This document shows positions 32,905 to 44,616 of a stretch of 64,000 nt of DNA, in pieces. The position numbers and the translations under genes were made by a program. The stretch is from Cordilura impudica (lineage: Eukaryota; Arthropoda; Insecta; Diptera; Scathophagidae), in assembly GCA_963682025.1 (NCBI GenBank), contig OY821519.1, forward strand, positions 71,872,525 through 71,936,524. Reading direction: 5' to 3'. The stretch's first letter is position 1, and each line of letters starts with the position of its first letter. The notes below the pieces were generated by a model. It searched no databases, was not told the DNA's origin, and saw nothing but the letters and a program-made list of their open reading frames with translations.

Positions 32905-33885
32905 AAGGTATAATGAGTTTGTACTGGTGTTTATACCTACCAACAATTTTTGACTTAGACCCACCTTTGATTATACCGATTGACTCAGAATCACTTTCTG
33001 AGTCGATTTAACCAGGTTCGTCCATCCGTCTATCTGAATGTCCGTGTAACTAAACTACATAAGCTTTTATCAACCATAGGACGATCGCTATTGAAATTGC
33101 AAAAATCGGTACATACTCAGATCTAGCCTCTATACAAGTAACCCCTATAAATATCAATTTGATGTGTGTATGTTTATTATACCCACTAATCAGTTGTCCA
33201 AAACAAGACTTTTAGAAACATGTAAAGCTGATTTCCGATTTTTCCTAAAATCTATACAAAAACAAAAACATTGCCTCGATTTTAAAAAAAATTTTTGATG
33301 TGTAAACATCTATACGCACAGGGGGGTAAATTTCTATTTCACAATACAATCACAAAAACAGCGTAACATGTGAGCCGTGACTTATGTTTGTATTGGTGAA
33401 AAATTATGATATAAAATTGTATCAGCTAATTCAACAACCCTTTGTTGTAAAAGGTTAAAAATTTCACAATATAAACGTATAACATACACATAATTCAACT
33501 GGGGTTGTTGAATAATCAGAGCCCCTGCAGTGGTTTGCTGTAAGTGACACATTGATGACGCTTTCTGTTTGATTTAAAAAATGTGACATAAAAAAATCTT
33601 TAAGTACTAGATGTTTACACATCTCCCCTGTGATCAGACCACATGATTTTTTTTTCTTTATTTATATTTAATAAATATCATCATGATAGGTCCATTTTCT
33701 GACCTTGTCCACATATAAAAGTAACATCAGATATGAACATTTGCATACGCCATAAATTAATAACAATACCACTAAAGTTTGGTTTGTGTTTATTTTCTAT
33801 ATCCAGTTATTGGATCTCTTGTAACCCACGGTATAGGGTATCGTATAGTTTGTCTAACTTACTATAAATTGCTTACTTGTTTTCT
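32905..33885 (+). repeat. INE-1-like repeat split by a MITE
   Basis: It begins AAGGTATAATGAGTTTGTACTGG, then TACCGATTGACTCAGAATCAC, a degraded GTCC/GTCT track near 33018-33045, AAGCTTTTATCAACCATAGG and GTATGTTTATTATACCC. After the MITE at 33297-33623 it continues with GGTCCATTTTCTGACC and ends near GTTTGTCTAACTTACTATAAATTGCTTACTTGTT. Confidence 0.78.
33297..33623. mobile_element. MITE with GATGTGTAAACATCTA inverted ends
   Basis: A 16-bp perfect inverted repeat, GATGTGTAAACATCTA and TAGATGTTTACACATC, bounds 327 bp of non-coding DNA inside the INE-1-like repeat. CACAGGGG follows the left end and CCCCTGTG follows the right end just outside. Related copies are at 21373-21636 and 44520-45362. The target duplication is unclear. 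Confidence 0.7.
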
Positions 33886-35627
33886 GACAATTTTATATTC
33901 AAAATATTACTCAATAAATAAGAGCGTCAAAAAATAATTTGTAAATTTTGTTAAGAAAAACCATCTAAAACAAAAAAAAAAAAAAAAATAAAATTATTTG
34001 ACATTTGAAGAACATGGGATATAAGAAATCTTTAATTTGTAAGAGAATAATGTTTAAGCAAAAAGAAAGTTTAGTTCTACCAAGAAATTTCAGAATAAAT
34101 AAGAAGCTGAAATCATGTGGTATATTAGGAAAGAGTTCATGATTTGGGAAGAAGATTAGAAATTTCTACTTACCACCAGGAAATACTAAAAAACACAAAT
34201 ATATTAATAATAATTAAGTTAGAAATTAATCAAACTTAGAAACAAATATTTTTACTTTTACTGAAGCCTAAATCTTAGCACCTTTAGTTCAAAAAAAAAA
34301 AAGATCTATATTCAGCAAGACAGGTTATACAGTTATTTCGGATCGAGTCACCCATACTATATTCTACGTGTTTGTTTTTGTATTGAAAAAAGACAATTTA
34401 TTTTTTGGAGAACACAACATTTGGCGTTACCGGTGTGCTATCCACATTTTGAATTTTTGATTTCCAAGAAAGGTTTTATGGTGGTTGGTAAAAAGTGGTA
34501 TTAGTTATTCAGTGATTTTCGAAGTAGAAATAGCTATTAATGCGCAAATTTGTTATGAAAAATGTATTTAAGCTTTTCGGAAATATAGACCAAAATACCA
34601 TCGAGGAGACAAAAATTGAATGGGTCATTTCAAAAACCTCATATGTCCTTGAATTAAAATTTTTCAGGTATCAATAAAAACTGTTTCAATCACAAACAAA
34701 TTAGTTTTAAAAGACTTTTTGTGCTTAGTTTAGTATCGAAATAGTAAAAGTTAAAATAACGAATAACCTTCACAGTTTGTTAATAGAAATAATGAAAAAA
34801 AAAAACCTGAGAAACTGCTGTTTTAGCGAGAAATAGTGTTAGTGGTATATAATTTACCCAAAACAATCGTAGTAAATATATTTTTTATTGCTTATTATGG
34901 AAAATTACACTTACAAATGATCTTATTAATATTTTACATGTATTAGTTTGTCATATTTTAATATCTCTACGGTACATAGTTATATTCTCCATCATTCTCA
35001 TCTGGATTATCTTCAATATTTGCATATAAAATTGCATGTACTCTTCAAGATATGCTCTTATTGATGGGCACTTTTAATTAGGCTTTGGCTGATGGAAGTG
35101 AAACAGAAATTGTATTTTTTTATATTAATAAGAATGAATGTTAAATCAATCCATCAATATATTCCTCGACTATAATAGTTCCTTTTTGATCTAAATTATA
35201 CTGAAAACTCATGTATGTCGAAGGTGCGAATGACCTTTTTTTGTCCTTTGGACTCATTTTCCATAAGATTCAGTTGACAAAAATTTTTTTGTACAAATTT
35301 GGTCATCAATTCTTAAATTTCAAAACACCTTCACTTTTTAGCTCTATGACTGTAAATGTTGAGCTTGAGTTCGAAATCAAATCAATGTCTTCTCCTGGGA
35401 CGTAGATACGATCATGTCTTCGAAAATTTTTTTTATGACTCCAAAATCACGGACATTTGATAAAAATTAATGACAACGTATGGGAAAATGCTGATAAACT
35501 TTTTCAAATCTTTTAGAGTCAGTCAAAGCCAACATAAATCTCAACAATGTATTATTTTTATTTAATAGTTGGTTAGACTTTGACGTCATTTTTTAGACAT
35601 ATTGCAATTAATACTGTAATTAGTATG
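33886..35627. other. Unassigned AT-rich DNA
   Basis: No frames or element ends are recognised. The sequence at 35560-35625 (TTTGACGTC..TAGACATATTGC) also occurs at 22918-22950, where it likewise borders a SINE copy, so it is repeated. Confidence 0.35.
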
Positions 35628-35900
35628 CAATTTTTTGAAAGCATATATTTCTAAAATTCATAACTACACTTTATTCTTAATCGGACCGATTTCTAGCATT
35701 CCAGCCTTCATCAGCGATTTATTGAATTTTATAATAAATTGTTATGTTTTAATTGAATAGATTCTTTTATATGAAATTCTTCTACTTAGGGCGGCCGTAA
35801 GATTTGAACCTGCGTCTATCTCACAAGCAATCGTACTTGCACTTTTTGGTCAGCGCTTTAACGCACTCACCAAAAGTCGGGCCTACGATCAGTGTAGTTT
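35628..35900 (-). mobile_element. tRNA-derived SINE with hammerhead motif, copy 2
   Basis: Reverse-oriented copy. The tRNA-like head is at 35780-35890 with B box (complement) GGTTCAAATCT and A-box-like TTGGTGAGTGCGTTAAAGC. The hammerhead region is at 35679-35719. The terminal CTACCACGCACCATT tail present in copies 1 and 3 is missing. Confidence 0.7.
35679..35719 (-). ncRNA. Hammerhead motif in SINE copy 2
   Basis: Stem I AATCG/CGATT, core CTGATGA, stem II GGC/GCT (one G-U pair), GAAA, then TCGG and TC. All parts sit in the same order and spacing as in copy 1. The stem III element TCGG is no longer a perfect palindrome. Confidence 0.58.
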
Positions 35901-36071
35901 TATTTTTATTTTAACAGGAGCAGCCATCGGAAAAGGATATAAATACCTAATATGTGGCCTAATATAATTTTTTATAATGCATCAACATTGAGCAAACCTC
36001 ATTGGCTCCCTTGTTAGCAATGCCTTCGTGATACATTTAAAATATCGATTTGTCTGTTTTTAAATCCTTAA

Positions 36072-36765
36072 GGGGGTAAGGTTTTAAAACCTTTTTTTTT
36101 GGCATTTCGCTTTCTGCATATGCAACATGTCGAGAGTGTTGTGTCAGAATTTCAAGTAAATGCGAACAAAACTTACAGCGTTTCCAGCATCCGGGCTCAT
36201 ACGGTATATCGTATATAAATCAATTTTTAAAAAACTTTAAATCGATTTTCTCGCAAATAGATGTTCGAAGTCCGGAAACATCATAACTCAAAATCTACTT
36301 AACCGATTCTTTTGAGATTTAACACACTATATCCACATAAATCACCAGGTAACCACGAAGAGTTTTTTTTATTTTACATTCTTTTCCCCATATTTTAACA
36401 ACAAATTCCTGAAATTTTATAGCAAAAATCGCGTTTTTCATTTCAAAATGCTTAAAAAAAAAAAAAAAAAATTGAAAAAACTCTTCGTCACTACCTCAGG
36501 AAACATGTCACCTTTCAAACGCATTTCGATTTTTTTATTTTACATGATCCGGTAACGAGTTATGATGTTCACCGCAAATCAACAACGCCTCCGGAGATTC
36601 GCTGTCACGGACTTATTTATTAAAATTTTAAATTGAAAATTTTTTCGAAGATTCTTCAAATATTGCGCTGTAACGTGTATATGAAATAAATAATCCAACG
36701 TTATTCATATCTTCAAAAAAGAATTATGAAAATACGACTTTTTTAACTTTTAAAACCTTACCCCC
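36072..36765. mobile_element. 694-bp non-coding element with G-rich TIRs
   Basis: It begins GGGGGTAAGGTTTTAAAACC and ends CTTTTAAAACCTTACCCCC, a 17-18-bp inverted match. The interior carries CGAAGAGTTTTTTTT near 36357 and AAAAAACTCTTCG near 36476 as a second inverted pair. No protein coding. It directly borders the C-terminal end of the orphan ORF at 36776. Confidence 0.65.
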
Positions 36766-36775
36766 CCTCAATGCT

Positions 36776-37470
36776 AAAACAGTGAACCGATAATTGCCGT
36801 AAATAAAAAATGTTTGGTATATGTATGTGAGGCAATGGTAGATTTTGCATAAAATCGAATGTTATAGCTGCAACATCATCTCGTTCCTTACAAAGATCTT
36901 GAATTGATGAAATTTTGTTGTAAAACTTCTTGGCAGGTCTTTTATGGATCACTAACTGAGCTTCTATCGAACGTTTTGAATTTTCTGAATATTTTGTTTT
37001 TGTTGATAGTTATACATGGTCGACCAAATTTGAGGAAAAGTATTGGAAGTAAAATTTGAACCTTACACCGAAATCTAGATATTTTTCGTTAAACATTGAA
37101 TGCGATTTTTGACATCCAATCGTGTATCAAGATATTCAATGTCTTTTCCTACGTAATGCGTTTTTTTTCCTAGCAAAGCAGAGGATGTGTTCGTGTATTT
37201 TTTGGTATACTTCAGGAAGCACGGTATTACCTTTTGGCTGACATCCTCTGTTATCTGTAGGACTCTTCCACTGAGCAAATCACAAAATCTGTGAACTCTG
37301 GCTTCAGTAACTCCATATAGGCTGATAAATGCTCTCTTGCAGACTTTAACTTTATCAGTATGTTTTAAAACATGGAACCGAAGAGCATTTTGCCTCTGCG
37401 TAGAATTTCGTTTTCGAGGATGAGTCTGTTTTATATGTAACTTATCAATAAGTGACTGAAGAGCGATATA
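36776..37470 (-). pseudogene. Remnant of a repetitive arthropod ORF family (probably transposon-encoded)
   Basis: Minus-strand blocks in order are RFHVLKHTDKVKVCKRAFIS, LYGVTEARVHRFCDLL, KKTHYVGKDIEYLDTRLDVK, then VRFKFYFQYF, KRPAKKFYNKI, and DDVAAITFDFMQNLPLPHI with IFYLRQLSV. I recognise these as a multi-copy uncharacterised family in arthropod genomes, likely a transposase, from memory of its conserved words (GVTEARV.R.C.LL; FD.MQNLPLP). Its superfamily I cannot name with confidence. It has several frame breaks. Confidence 0.5.
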
Positions 37471-38139
37471 TTAGGTTTTTATAGGCCCCGATAAAAAACC
37501 TAAACTGAATAAAGATTTATGGAAAATTTACCTGCAATTTTCACCGGTAGATGTCGTAGTTATTTATTTTCTACGATAACACAGTACAACAAAATCAAAT
37601 TTTTTCCAACATTACAAGTTCCGGCCTATTAATTTTGAAAGTTTACATCTGAATTTCATTTAAGGGGTTAACATGTTCCGCAAAAATATTCGCCATGAAA
37701 TTTTACTATAAGTCCCTGAATACACCAAAACAGAAAATTCAACCAGAAAGTCAGAAATAAGATACAACAAGAGAGAGTTTATGGTTAATTTCGCATTTAT
37801 TAAGAATTTTATTTACCCCAAAATAAATGTGATAACATAAATGTGGCTAACGTCTATTGAGTGCAACTTTTTATATCATATAAAAATACATACTGTGAGC
37901 GTCGAAATAAATGAAATACCTTAGTTACTTATATTAAAAGTTTTATTGAAATGAAGTAATTAACACAAAATCCAAAAAAATATAAGGCATTCAAAAATTA
38001 TTTAATATTTGCTTAACTCATAAACATTTAAAAAATGTAATACAAATCAAATATGTATATATGAATTTTACTATAAAAATACCAAATTTAACGCGTAAAA
38101 AAAAGTAAACAGCAAATAAAAGGCAACAAAAGTAAACTT
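37471..38139. other. AT-rich DNA, possibly the 3' flank of the Tc1 remnant
   Basis: No coding. Nothing identifiable apart from AT-rich sequence. Confidence 0.3.
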
Positions 38140-38720
38140 TAAATTTTTTTATTATTTGACTTGCTTTCTTTTGGGCTTAAATACCTCATTTAGTCACCTA
38201 GGCATCAACTCGAGAAGTTTATTGTATGGGGGGAGATTTCGCTCCATTTTTCCTTTAGAGTCTTTTTAAGCCTGCCTTGCTTGCTTGAAATAGCCTTCTA
38301 CCTGATTTTTCTGTCAAGGTGTTCTCACAGGTGCCCGATTGTTGGGTAAATGTCCGGGTACTGCGGCGGATGATCGAGTCTCTTAGGTGTCCGCTACAGT
38401 AGCCACTCTTTCAGAATTTTAGATGTACGCTTTGGATTGTTGTTCTGTTGAAAGAGCCATCATTTTCCTTCAAAATGTGTGAGTAATAAAAGCAAGATTA
38501 CCAACACCAGTTGCCGCAATACACCCCCCAAACTATAAGTGAGCCTCCATCGTGTTTTTCAGTGTTGATAACACACTTTTCTTTGAAGGCTTAATTCTTG
38601 GCACGGCATATTTTTAAGGGCTTTTTCGCGCCGAAAATTTCGGTGTTGCTCTTATCGAGCGAATTCCATACGCTCATCTTTTTCACCTTGGATATGTGTG
38701 GCTTTTTGCGTCGTATTCTC
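38140..38720 (-). pseudogene. Degenerate Tc1-like transposase
   Basis: The minus strand across frames reads FGGCIAATGVGNLAFI (catalytic-core strand), NDGSFNRTT (for the usual NDPKHT), PPQYPDIYPTIGHL for the PPQSPDLNPIENLW motif with the final acid not evident, then LRRKIR-like LDRKIR and EKWSEISP. The order matches Tc1-clade enzymes. Several stops and frameshifts. Confidence 0.7.
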
Positions 38721-40035
38721 CATGTACGCCATTTTGCTTTCCCATAGTGAGAATATATTCATTTAAATCATTTTAGTTATTACTTGTTAGTACAAATCAA
38801 CCTAAAATGATTTTTAGTGAAGTAAATCAAGTGATCAGTACAAATTTGTTAAAAAAATTTAGGGTTTCCCCCGAAATATAATAAAGTGGAGTAAGTATTA
38901 CTACTCTTCGCCTTTTTTTGATGCGTAAAATCTGATGTAATATCTCTTTCGAGAGATTTCTGTAATGTTCCCACTTGATTTGATTTCATGTTTGAGAGTA
39001 TACACAGTAATATTACTTTTTATATGATGTCAATAATATTTTGTAATAATTAAAGATGCCAATTAAAAAAAAAATACCGACAACTGATAATATTTATGCT
39101 ATGAAACTGATGTGAATTAAGTATCTTACTGAACTAAAAATAATCAAAAGCAGAGTATTTTTCAACCCTCTTTCAACTAAAATGTGAAAAAAACCACCAT
39201 GGGTAATCAGAAGTGAAATTATTTATAAATTTTAAGATTTTCAGCTATAAGTATTCACAATTCTTGGGTCACCATTTACCACTTAATTTATTTGTTTGTT
39301 ATTATGGATTACATAACAATTCGTTCCTTTAAATATCAAAATCAAATCGTTGTATTTTATTTGTTTATTTCTATTGCAAACACTTGTAAATACAAATATT
39401 GGGAACAATTTAGAGAGCAAATATTAAGTATTTTATTCTACTCGTACACATATCAACACAATGCACATACGATTGAGTACGAGTATTCTCGTAGTATCTG
39501 TTGACAAGGGTGTTTTCTATGTGAAATTATTGTTTTATTTGCACCCAATGTGACAACAAACACCAACAACTCTTTACAGTTGTTGTTTTTTATGTACTCG
39601 TATTGACATTTTCACGTTATAGCATCAGCCGTATTGAAAGAACATGTTTTGTTAGAGATAGATTTACATTTTAACCATCTTTGTATTATACACACAAAAA
39701 AAAAAAACAAAAAAACAAAACAAATCTAACGTGAAATGAAAACGAAAAAGAAGAAGAACATACGGTTGATAGATATTTTAAAATATTCATTTATTCTTGT
39801 GCAGAGATGCCAACAATTCAAATGAAATTAAACGCAAACCCACTAAGGGCAAAATAAACTAATTGCCATCAAACTACCAGAAGTCTGATAATGGCTCTTA
39901 ATAAATTATCTTAGTGCATTATAGGGAGTTTTACTCAAAATTACAAACGATTTATGAATATATTCACATTTTAATAAAATCCGATCAAGATGTATATATA
40001 TATACAGTTGTTTTTTTTTTAAATTTCGTACTCTT
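38721..40035. other. Unassigned DNA
   Basis: AT-rich with (TATA)n near 39991-40004 and poly-A near 39696-39718. The frame at 39292-39504 has no recognisable motif. Nothing else is supported. Confidence 0.3.
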
Positions 40036-40302
40036 ATGCCGTTTCCTTTTCTGACAAAATTAAGAGAAACCTTATATTATATATCAATCGAAAGGTCTCA
40101 AAGAGCGGTGTTCATAAAATGAAAAAAAAAATTGATTATTATCCTCTTTGAAGTCATAGGGCGAAAACATTCAAAAAAGGGGAACAATGGGGAAATATTC
40201 TCACACTATGACCTGAAAGAAGTCAAGAGCTGACTCTGAGACCTTTCGATTGATGTATAAGACAAGGTTGTTGCTCTTTATTCAGAATAAAGAGCATTGT
40301 AC
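40036..40302. repeat. Palindromic repeat, family E, truncated copy
   Basis: ATGCCGTTTCCTTTTCTGAC at the left end, ATCAATCGAAAGGTCTCAAA, the central AAAAAAGGGGAACAATG and ACCTTTCGATTGATGTATAA match 28681-29086. The right outer end is missing. The hAT-like coding remnant starts directly after it. Confidence 0.7.
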
Positions 40303-40318
40303 CATTTTAATGAATTAA

Positions 40319-42200
40319 CCCTACCCTACCCTAACCGTGTACCTTTTTTGACTTTAAAGTGCTGCTGTGCCTATAATTTTTGAGATATGGACATAAAACT
40401 CCGAATCATGAGAGATTTTGGCTAAACTAAGATTTAAATACGAAAAAATTCAAAATATTTTCAATATTTTCTTTAAAAAATGATTTTAAATGTTTTACCC
40501 CCATAAACACACAACCGGGTCCCCGGGTACCCTAATGCAATTCCTATGTAAATGCCTGACATGTAAATGAAAAAACGTTTTTTTTGTGTTGTTTTTATTG
40601 GAAATAAATGTCTTTTTTATTTATTTTATCATATTTTATATATATTATATTATAATTCATCCGAATCACTATCGTTGTTATTGTGGCAATTGTAGCATTT
40701 AGTAATTGTTATGGCGTGCTCATCGCATATCGGCGTGCTACATATGCTGCAATTTTTTCTAGTTTTTCTTCTGCGCTTATTTGGAAGAAGGTTGCACATG
40801 TAGCACACGCCCGTATGTACTTTTCTGCCCCTTTGTCGTGCTGACGGAGATGTTGACGGACCTGCAGCACAAAGCACACTCTCCAACGGCCTTCCGATGA
40901 TGCTTTCAATTGCATTTTTTGTTGAAAATTGGCGCACGCTTTGCACATTTGAAATTCTATTTTCTATAACAGGAATGCACAGGTTTTCTGCCAGTTGACG
41001 CAGGAAATTCTTCCTGCGCGTCGTGGTGTATCGTGCAGTTGGATTATTTCCATAATATATGATGTGTGATGCAAATGCGCTCACATCAATGATGTTATAG
41101 AAAAATGCCATCGGCCATCTTCTTGTTTGTCGCTGGGTCGTGTATTCTTGGAGCGTTTGGTCCATTACGTCCACCCCACCTTTTGTTTGGTTATAAAAAT
41201 TTATAATTTCTGGTTTCCCATTCTCGTCAATTTGTGCATCATCATGCATACTAGAAAGAAGGATGACCGAGTTGGACTTCCGCTGCTTATATGAGACTGC
41301 TTATATGGGACTTCCGCTGCTTATACGTTGTCGTAGAAGCCAAATAAACTTGAACCATCGTCTTTTTTTTTTGTCTTCTTTCATCTCCGCAGGGATGTAA
41401 GCTTTGTTGCGGCGGAGTGTACCCACAATGCTGAGCTTTTCTACTTTTAGTTGCCTAGCCAACGGCAGCGTCGTAAAAAAATTATCCATTGTTATATTTC
41501 GTCCGCTACCGTAGTATGGCCCAACTAAATCTCTCACCACTCTTTCGCCAACACCAACTTCACGACCAGTTTCTTGTTTGCCAGTATATATTTGGCCATG
41601 AAGTGGATATGAGTTTTTGGCATCGCAAATCCACCATACTTTTATGCCATATTTTGCTGGCTTCGAGGGTATATATTGGGTGAATTTGGTTCTACCACGG
41701 TATGGATATAATTGTTCATCAATGGTCAAATATTCTGATGGCACATAATATCTGGCAAGATTTGCATTGAGCATTATCCAAATATCGCGAATTGGCGCCG
41801 CTTTGTCTTGACGCTGCCGCTCTACCCGTGTTCTGGGGTCGTCAAACCGCATAAAACGCAGCAAATCGAAAAACCTGTTTATTCCCATGGTGGCGCGGAA
41901 TATTGGTTGAGCCTGTGACGTCCACAAATCTCTTGCATTTTCGTCATTAGAATGATTTGTGCCAGCCATCAAAATCATTCTGCCTACTTGTGTCGCTTTA
42001 GGTACTTATATACGAACAGAAACCAGTTTTTTTTTCCAAATATCAAATTTGTACAGTTGAGAACGCAAAATATAATCAACAACAAAAATATTTACAGGAA
42101 AATATTATTTTATTTCAATAAACGCAAAACAACCTACTTCGGGTACCCGGGTACCTTGGTTATGAAATTAAAGGAGTTTTGCTGGTTATGAATCGTACGG
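40319..42200 (-). mobile_element. piggyBac-superfamily element 2, TTAA duplication
   Basis: TTAA at 40315-40318 and 42201-42204 flank 1,882 bp. The element ends are CCCTACCCTACCC (left) and the complement of CCGTACGATTCATAACC (right), a weak inverted match. Subterminal inverted blocks share GGTACCCGGGTACCC (right) and GGTCCCCGGGTACCC (left). The hAT-like reading frame on either side joins cleanly across one TTAA. The N-terminal coding part of the transposase is missing, so the element is internally deleted. Confidence 0.9.
40650..41978 (-). pseudogene. piggyBac transposase, N-terminally truncated, one frameshift
   Basis: Catalytic motifs are all present: YLTIDEQLYPYRG, then GRNITMDNFFTTLPLA, then TKGGVDVMDQ. 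The C-terminus has a cysteine/histidine-rich domain (CYMCNLLPN...CSICSTPICDEH) as in piggyBac enzymes. A lengthened A-run near 41368 shifts the frame. A 19-bp tandem repeat of AAGCAGCGGAAGTCC with flanks near 41280-41320 adds an in-frame stop. The alternative frame supplies SSLFGFYDNV and SVILLSSMHDDAQ across the break. About 150-200 N-terminal residues usual for the family are absent. Confidence 0.9.
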
Positions 42201-42204
42201 TTAA

Positions 42205-42530
42205 ATAAAGTTTTACAAGGCAAAAATATTTATGCTCAAACTATGACACAAAGCTTAAATTCTTTCAAGATAAAATTAAGACTTTTTGAACTGAATTTAT
42301 TGCAAAAAAATTTTAATCATTTTCCTACGTTTAAAAGATTTCAGGATGTCTCTCAAGAAAATGTTAAGCTTTTTGCTGAAAATGTTCCTGCTTTAACAAA
42401 TGAATTTAATCGAAGATTTGATTGTTTTCGTATAATTGAAAATGATCTGTCAATTATTCTCAATTCATTTGCTACTAATGTCGAGAGTGCTTCAAGTGAT
42501 ATTAAGCTGGACTTATTGATTTACAAGTGA
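42205..42530 (+). pseudogene. hAT-like transposase C-terminal part, split by piggyBac
   Basis: Reading across the TTAA site gives ALYHFNELN (40303-40318 plus the shared TTAA) continuing into KVLQGKNIYAQ, FKIKLRLFELNLLQKNFNHF, PTFKRF, LTNEFNRRFDCF and SILNSFATNV-like LSIILNSFATNV. These words match the C-terminal region of hAT-derived proteins of the GTF2IRD2/ZBED type (LN..LQGK...; F..KL.LW...L....HFP; EF.RRF.DF; NPF..DV). After 42530 the frame is shifted and soon lost. Confidence 0.75.
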
Positions 42531-42867
42531 TGGGTCTATGCAAGATTTAGTTAAACATCAAACGGACAACTTACTAATTTTTATCGTATTCTTAATAAAG
42601 AAAAATACTTTAATATTCGAAATCTGAAAAAAAAATTTTGGTTATTTTTATCACATTTAATAAAAATTTTCCAATTTAATTTGACTATTTAGTTACGAAA
42701 AATTTTAACTAACTTTATTTCAGTTTTTCAGAAAACTATTTGTTGGCCGCCGAGTAATTTTCTAATTCGATATGACCCGTCAGTAGAAAAGTTTGGCCAT
42801 GTCTGATGTAGAGGGACTAAAAAATATATTTTTTGGACTATTAAAAAAAATTTAATTTATAAAAAAA
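42531..42867. other. Decayed tail of the hAT-like ORF and AT-rich DNA
   Basis: Traces such as FYRILNKEKYFNIRNLKKKF (about 42577-42640) suggest the ORF continues in a shifted frame. Nothing else was recognised. Confidence 0.35.
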
Positions 42868-43636
42868 CAAGTAAGAAAATTATAGTCGGTCTAGACCGAC
42901 TATATAATACCCTATACCATGCCCTATCTCTTAGGCCCAACTAACTGGACATAGAAAATAAGCAAAAACCAAATTTGGGTCTGATTTTTATTAATTTTTT
43001 TGGCTGCAGATATGAAAAAGTTCATATCGGATGCTATATCTCTATGGGAACTATGTCCAAAAATGGACCTGATCATGTTTGGTAAAGTCTCTTGTATTTT
43101 GCAAAAATATATACAAACAAAATGTGAGAAGAATCAGTGCAATATTTTTGTTTTTTAATAGATTTAAGTGAAGATCGGGAAGCAGCTCTATATGGGGCCA
43201 AAGGGATCATTTTTGGACTACTCATAAATGGACGTAATGAATGCATATAAAACCCAATGTAAGTAAGATCTATATGAAATTTGGATCTTATGGCAATTTA
43301 TGTCGATTTCATAGGGGTAATTTGTATGGGGGCTAGGTCTGAACATGGACCGATTCTCACCAATTTCAACAGCTTTCATCCCATGGCCGATAAAAGCTTA
43401 TATACCAAATTTCATCACAATATATTCATATTTGCGACCTGCAGTTTGATTACAAGCTTTACATGGACACACAGACGGACGGACGGACGGACGGACGGAC
43501 ATTGTTAAATCAACTCAGAAAGTGATTCTGATTCGATCGGTATAATTAAAGATGGGTCTAGGTCAAATATTTTTGGTTGTTACAAACAGCAGCACAAAGT
43601 CATTATACCCAAACCACATAGTGGTATAAGGTATAA
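42868..43636 (-). repeat. INE-1/DINE-1-like repeat, full length
   Basis: The best full copy. It has ACAAGTAAGAAAATTATAGT with the palindrome TCGGTCTAGACCGA at one end, (GGAC)n at 43475-43500, ATCAACTCAG..CTGATTCGATCG, and the closing ACCACATAGTGGTATAAGGT. A second copy follows in the same orientation. Confidence 0.88.
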
Positions 43637-43644
43637 ATACGTTC

Positions 43645-44212
43645 ATTATAGTCGGTATAGACCTCGCATGGTCGGTCTATACCTATAGCCTATACCATAC
43701 GTTTAGGCAATTGGTTTTATGTCCAAAAAAAATGGGCATGGAAATTACGCATATAAAAATCTGAGTGGAATTTTTATTAATTTTTTGCCTGCAGATCTGA
43801 AAAAGTTCATATCGCATGCTATATTTTAATGGGGACTAGGCCGAAAAGTGTAGTATTTTTGATTTTGATAGCTTTAAGTGAAGATCAGGAAGCAGATTTA
43901 TATGGGTGCTATTACTAATAATTGTCCCATAGGGTTTACTTTTGGACAATTGACTAAAGGCTGCAATAGAACACATAAAATCAATTTGACTAAGATCTAT
44001 ATGTTAATTTGGTTCATAAGGCAATTTGGATCTTAAGGCAATTTAAGTCGATACCATAAGTGTCATTTATATTTAGATGAGCTTTGAGAAAGCACCGATT
44101 TACACCTATGGTCGATAGAAGCTTATATACCAAATGCTTGTATAGCAAGAGTTTACATGGACACAAAGACGGATGGACGAACGGACGGACATCAGAAAGT
44201 GTTTCTGATCAT
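43645..44212 (-). repeat. INE-1-like repeat, second in tandem
   Basis: It starts ATTATAGTCGGTATAGACC within ten bases of the previous copy. It keeps the usual order to (GGAC)-like repeats at 44166-44190 and the ATCAGAAAGTGTTTCTGAT palindrome, then stops before the terminal hairpin. Confidence 0.75.
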
Positions 44213-44232
44213 TATAACGAAGAAGAAAAATG

Positions 44233-44560
44233 TTACTTGTAGTAAATTTAATGAGCACGATATTGTTATACATGGAAATTCAAAGTCAGGTGTAAAATTT
44301 TGGATAAAAAATTAATTTAAAATCTTTATTTTAGTCTTTTTTTGTTAAATAACAAAATCCAGAAAGGACGTAATCATATAACTTTATGTTGTGAAATTTT
44401 ACTTGTAGTAAATTTAATGAGCAGGATATATTGTTATACATGAAAATTCAAAATCAGGTGTAAAATTTTGGATAAAAAATGAATTTAAAATCTTTATTTT
44501 AGTCTTTTTTTGTTAAATATCAAAATCCATTTTTTATGGCACTTTTTTGAAATCATATAA
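44233..44560. repeat. 166-bp direct tandem duplication
   Basis: TTACTTGTAGTAAATTTAAT begins at 44233 and again at 44399. The following ~150 bp, through TAGTCTTTTTTTGTTAAATA, match closely. It borders the MITE copy at 44520. Confidence 0.85.
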
Positions 44561-44616
44561 AGAGCGTCATCTATAGCAAGACTGCAGGGGCTGTGCTAAT
44601 ATAAAAATAATTATTA

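Noticed and set aside
40319..40335. CCCTACCCTACCC as a telomere-like repeat
   Set aside because: It is the end of a piggyBac element adjoining TTAA. Fly telomeres do not use such short repeats.
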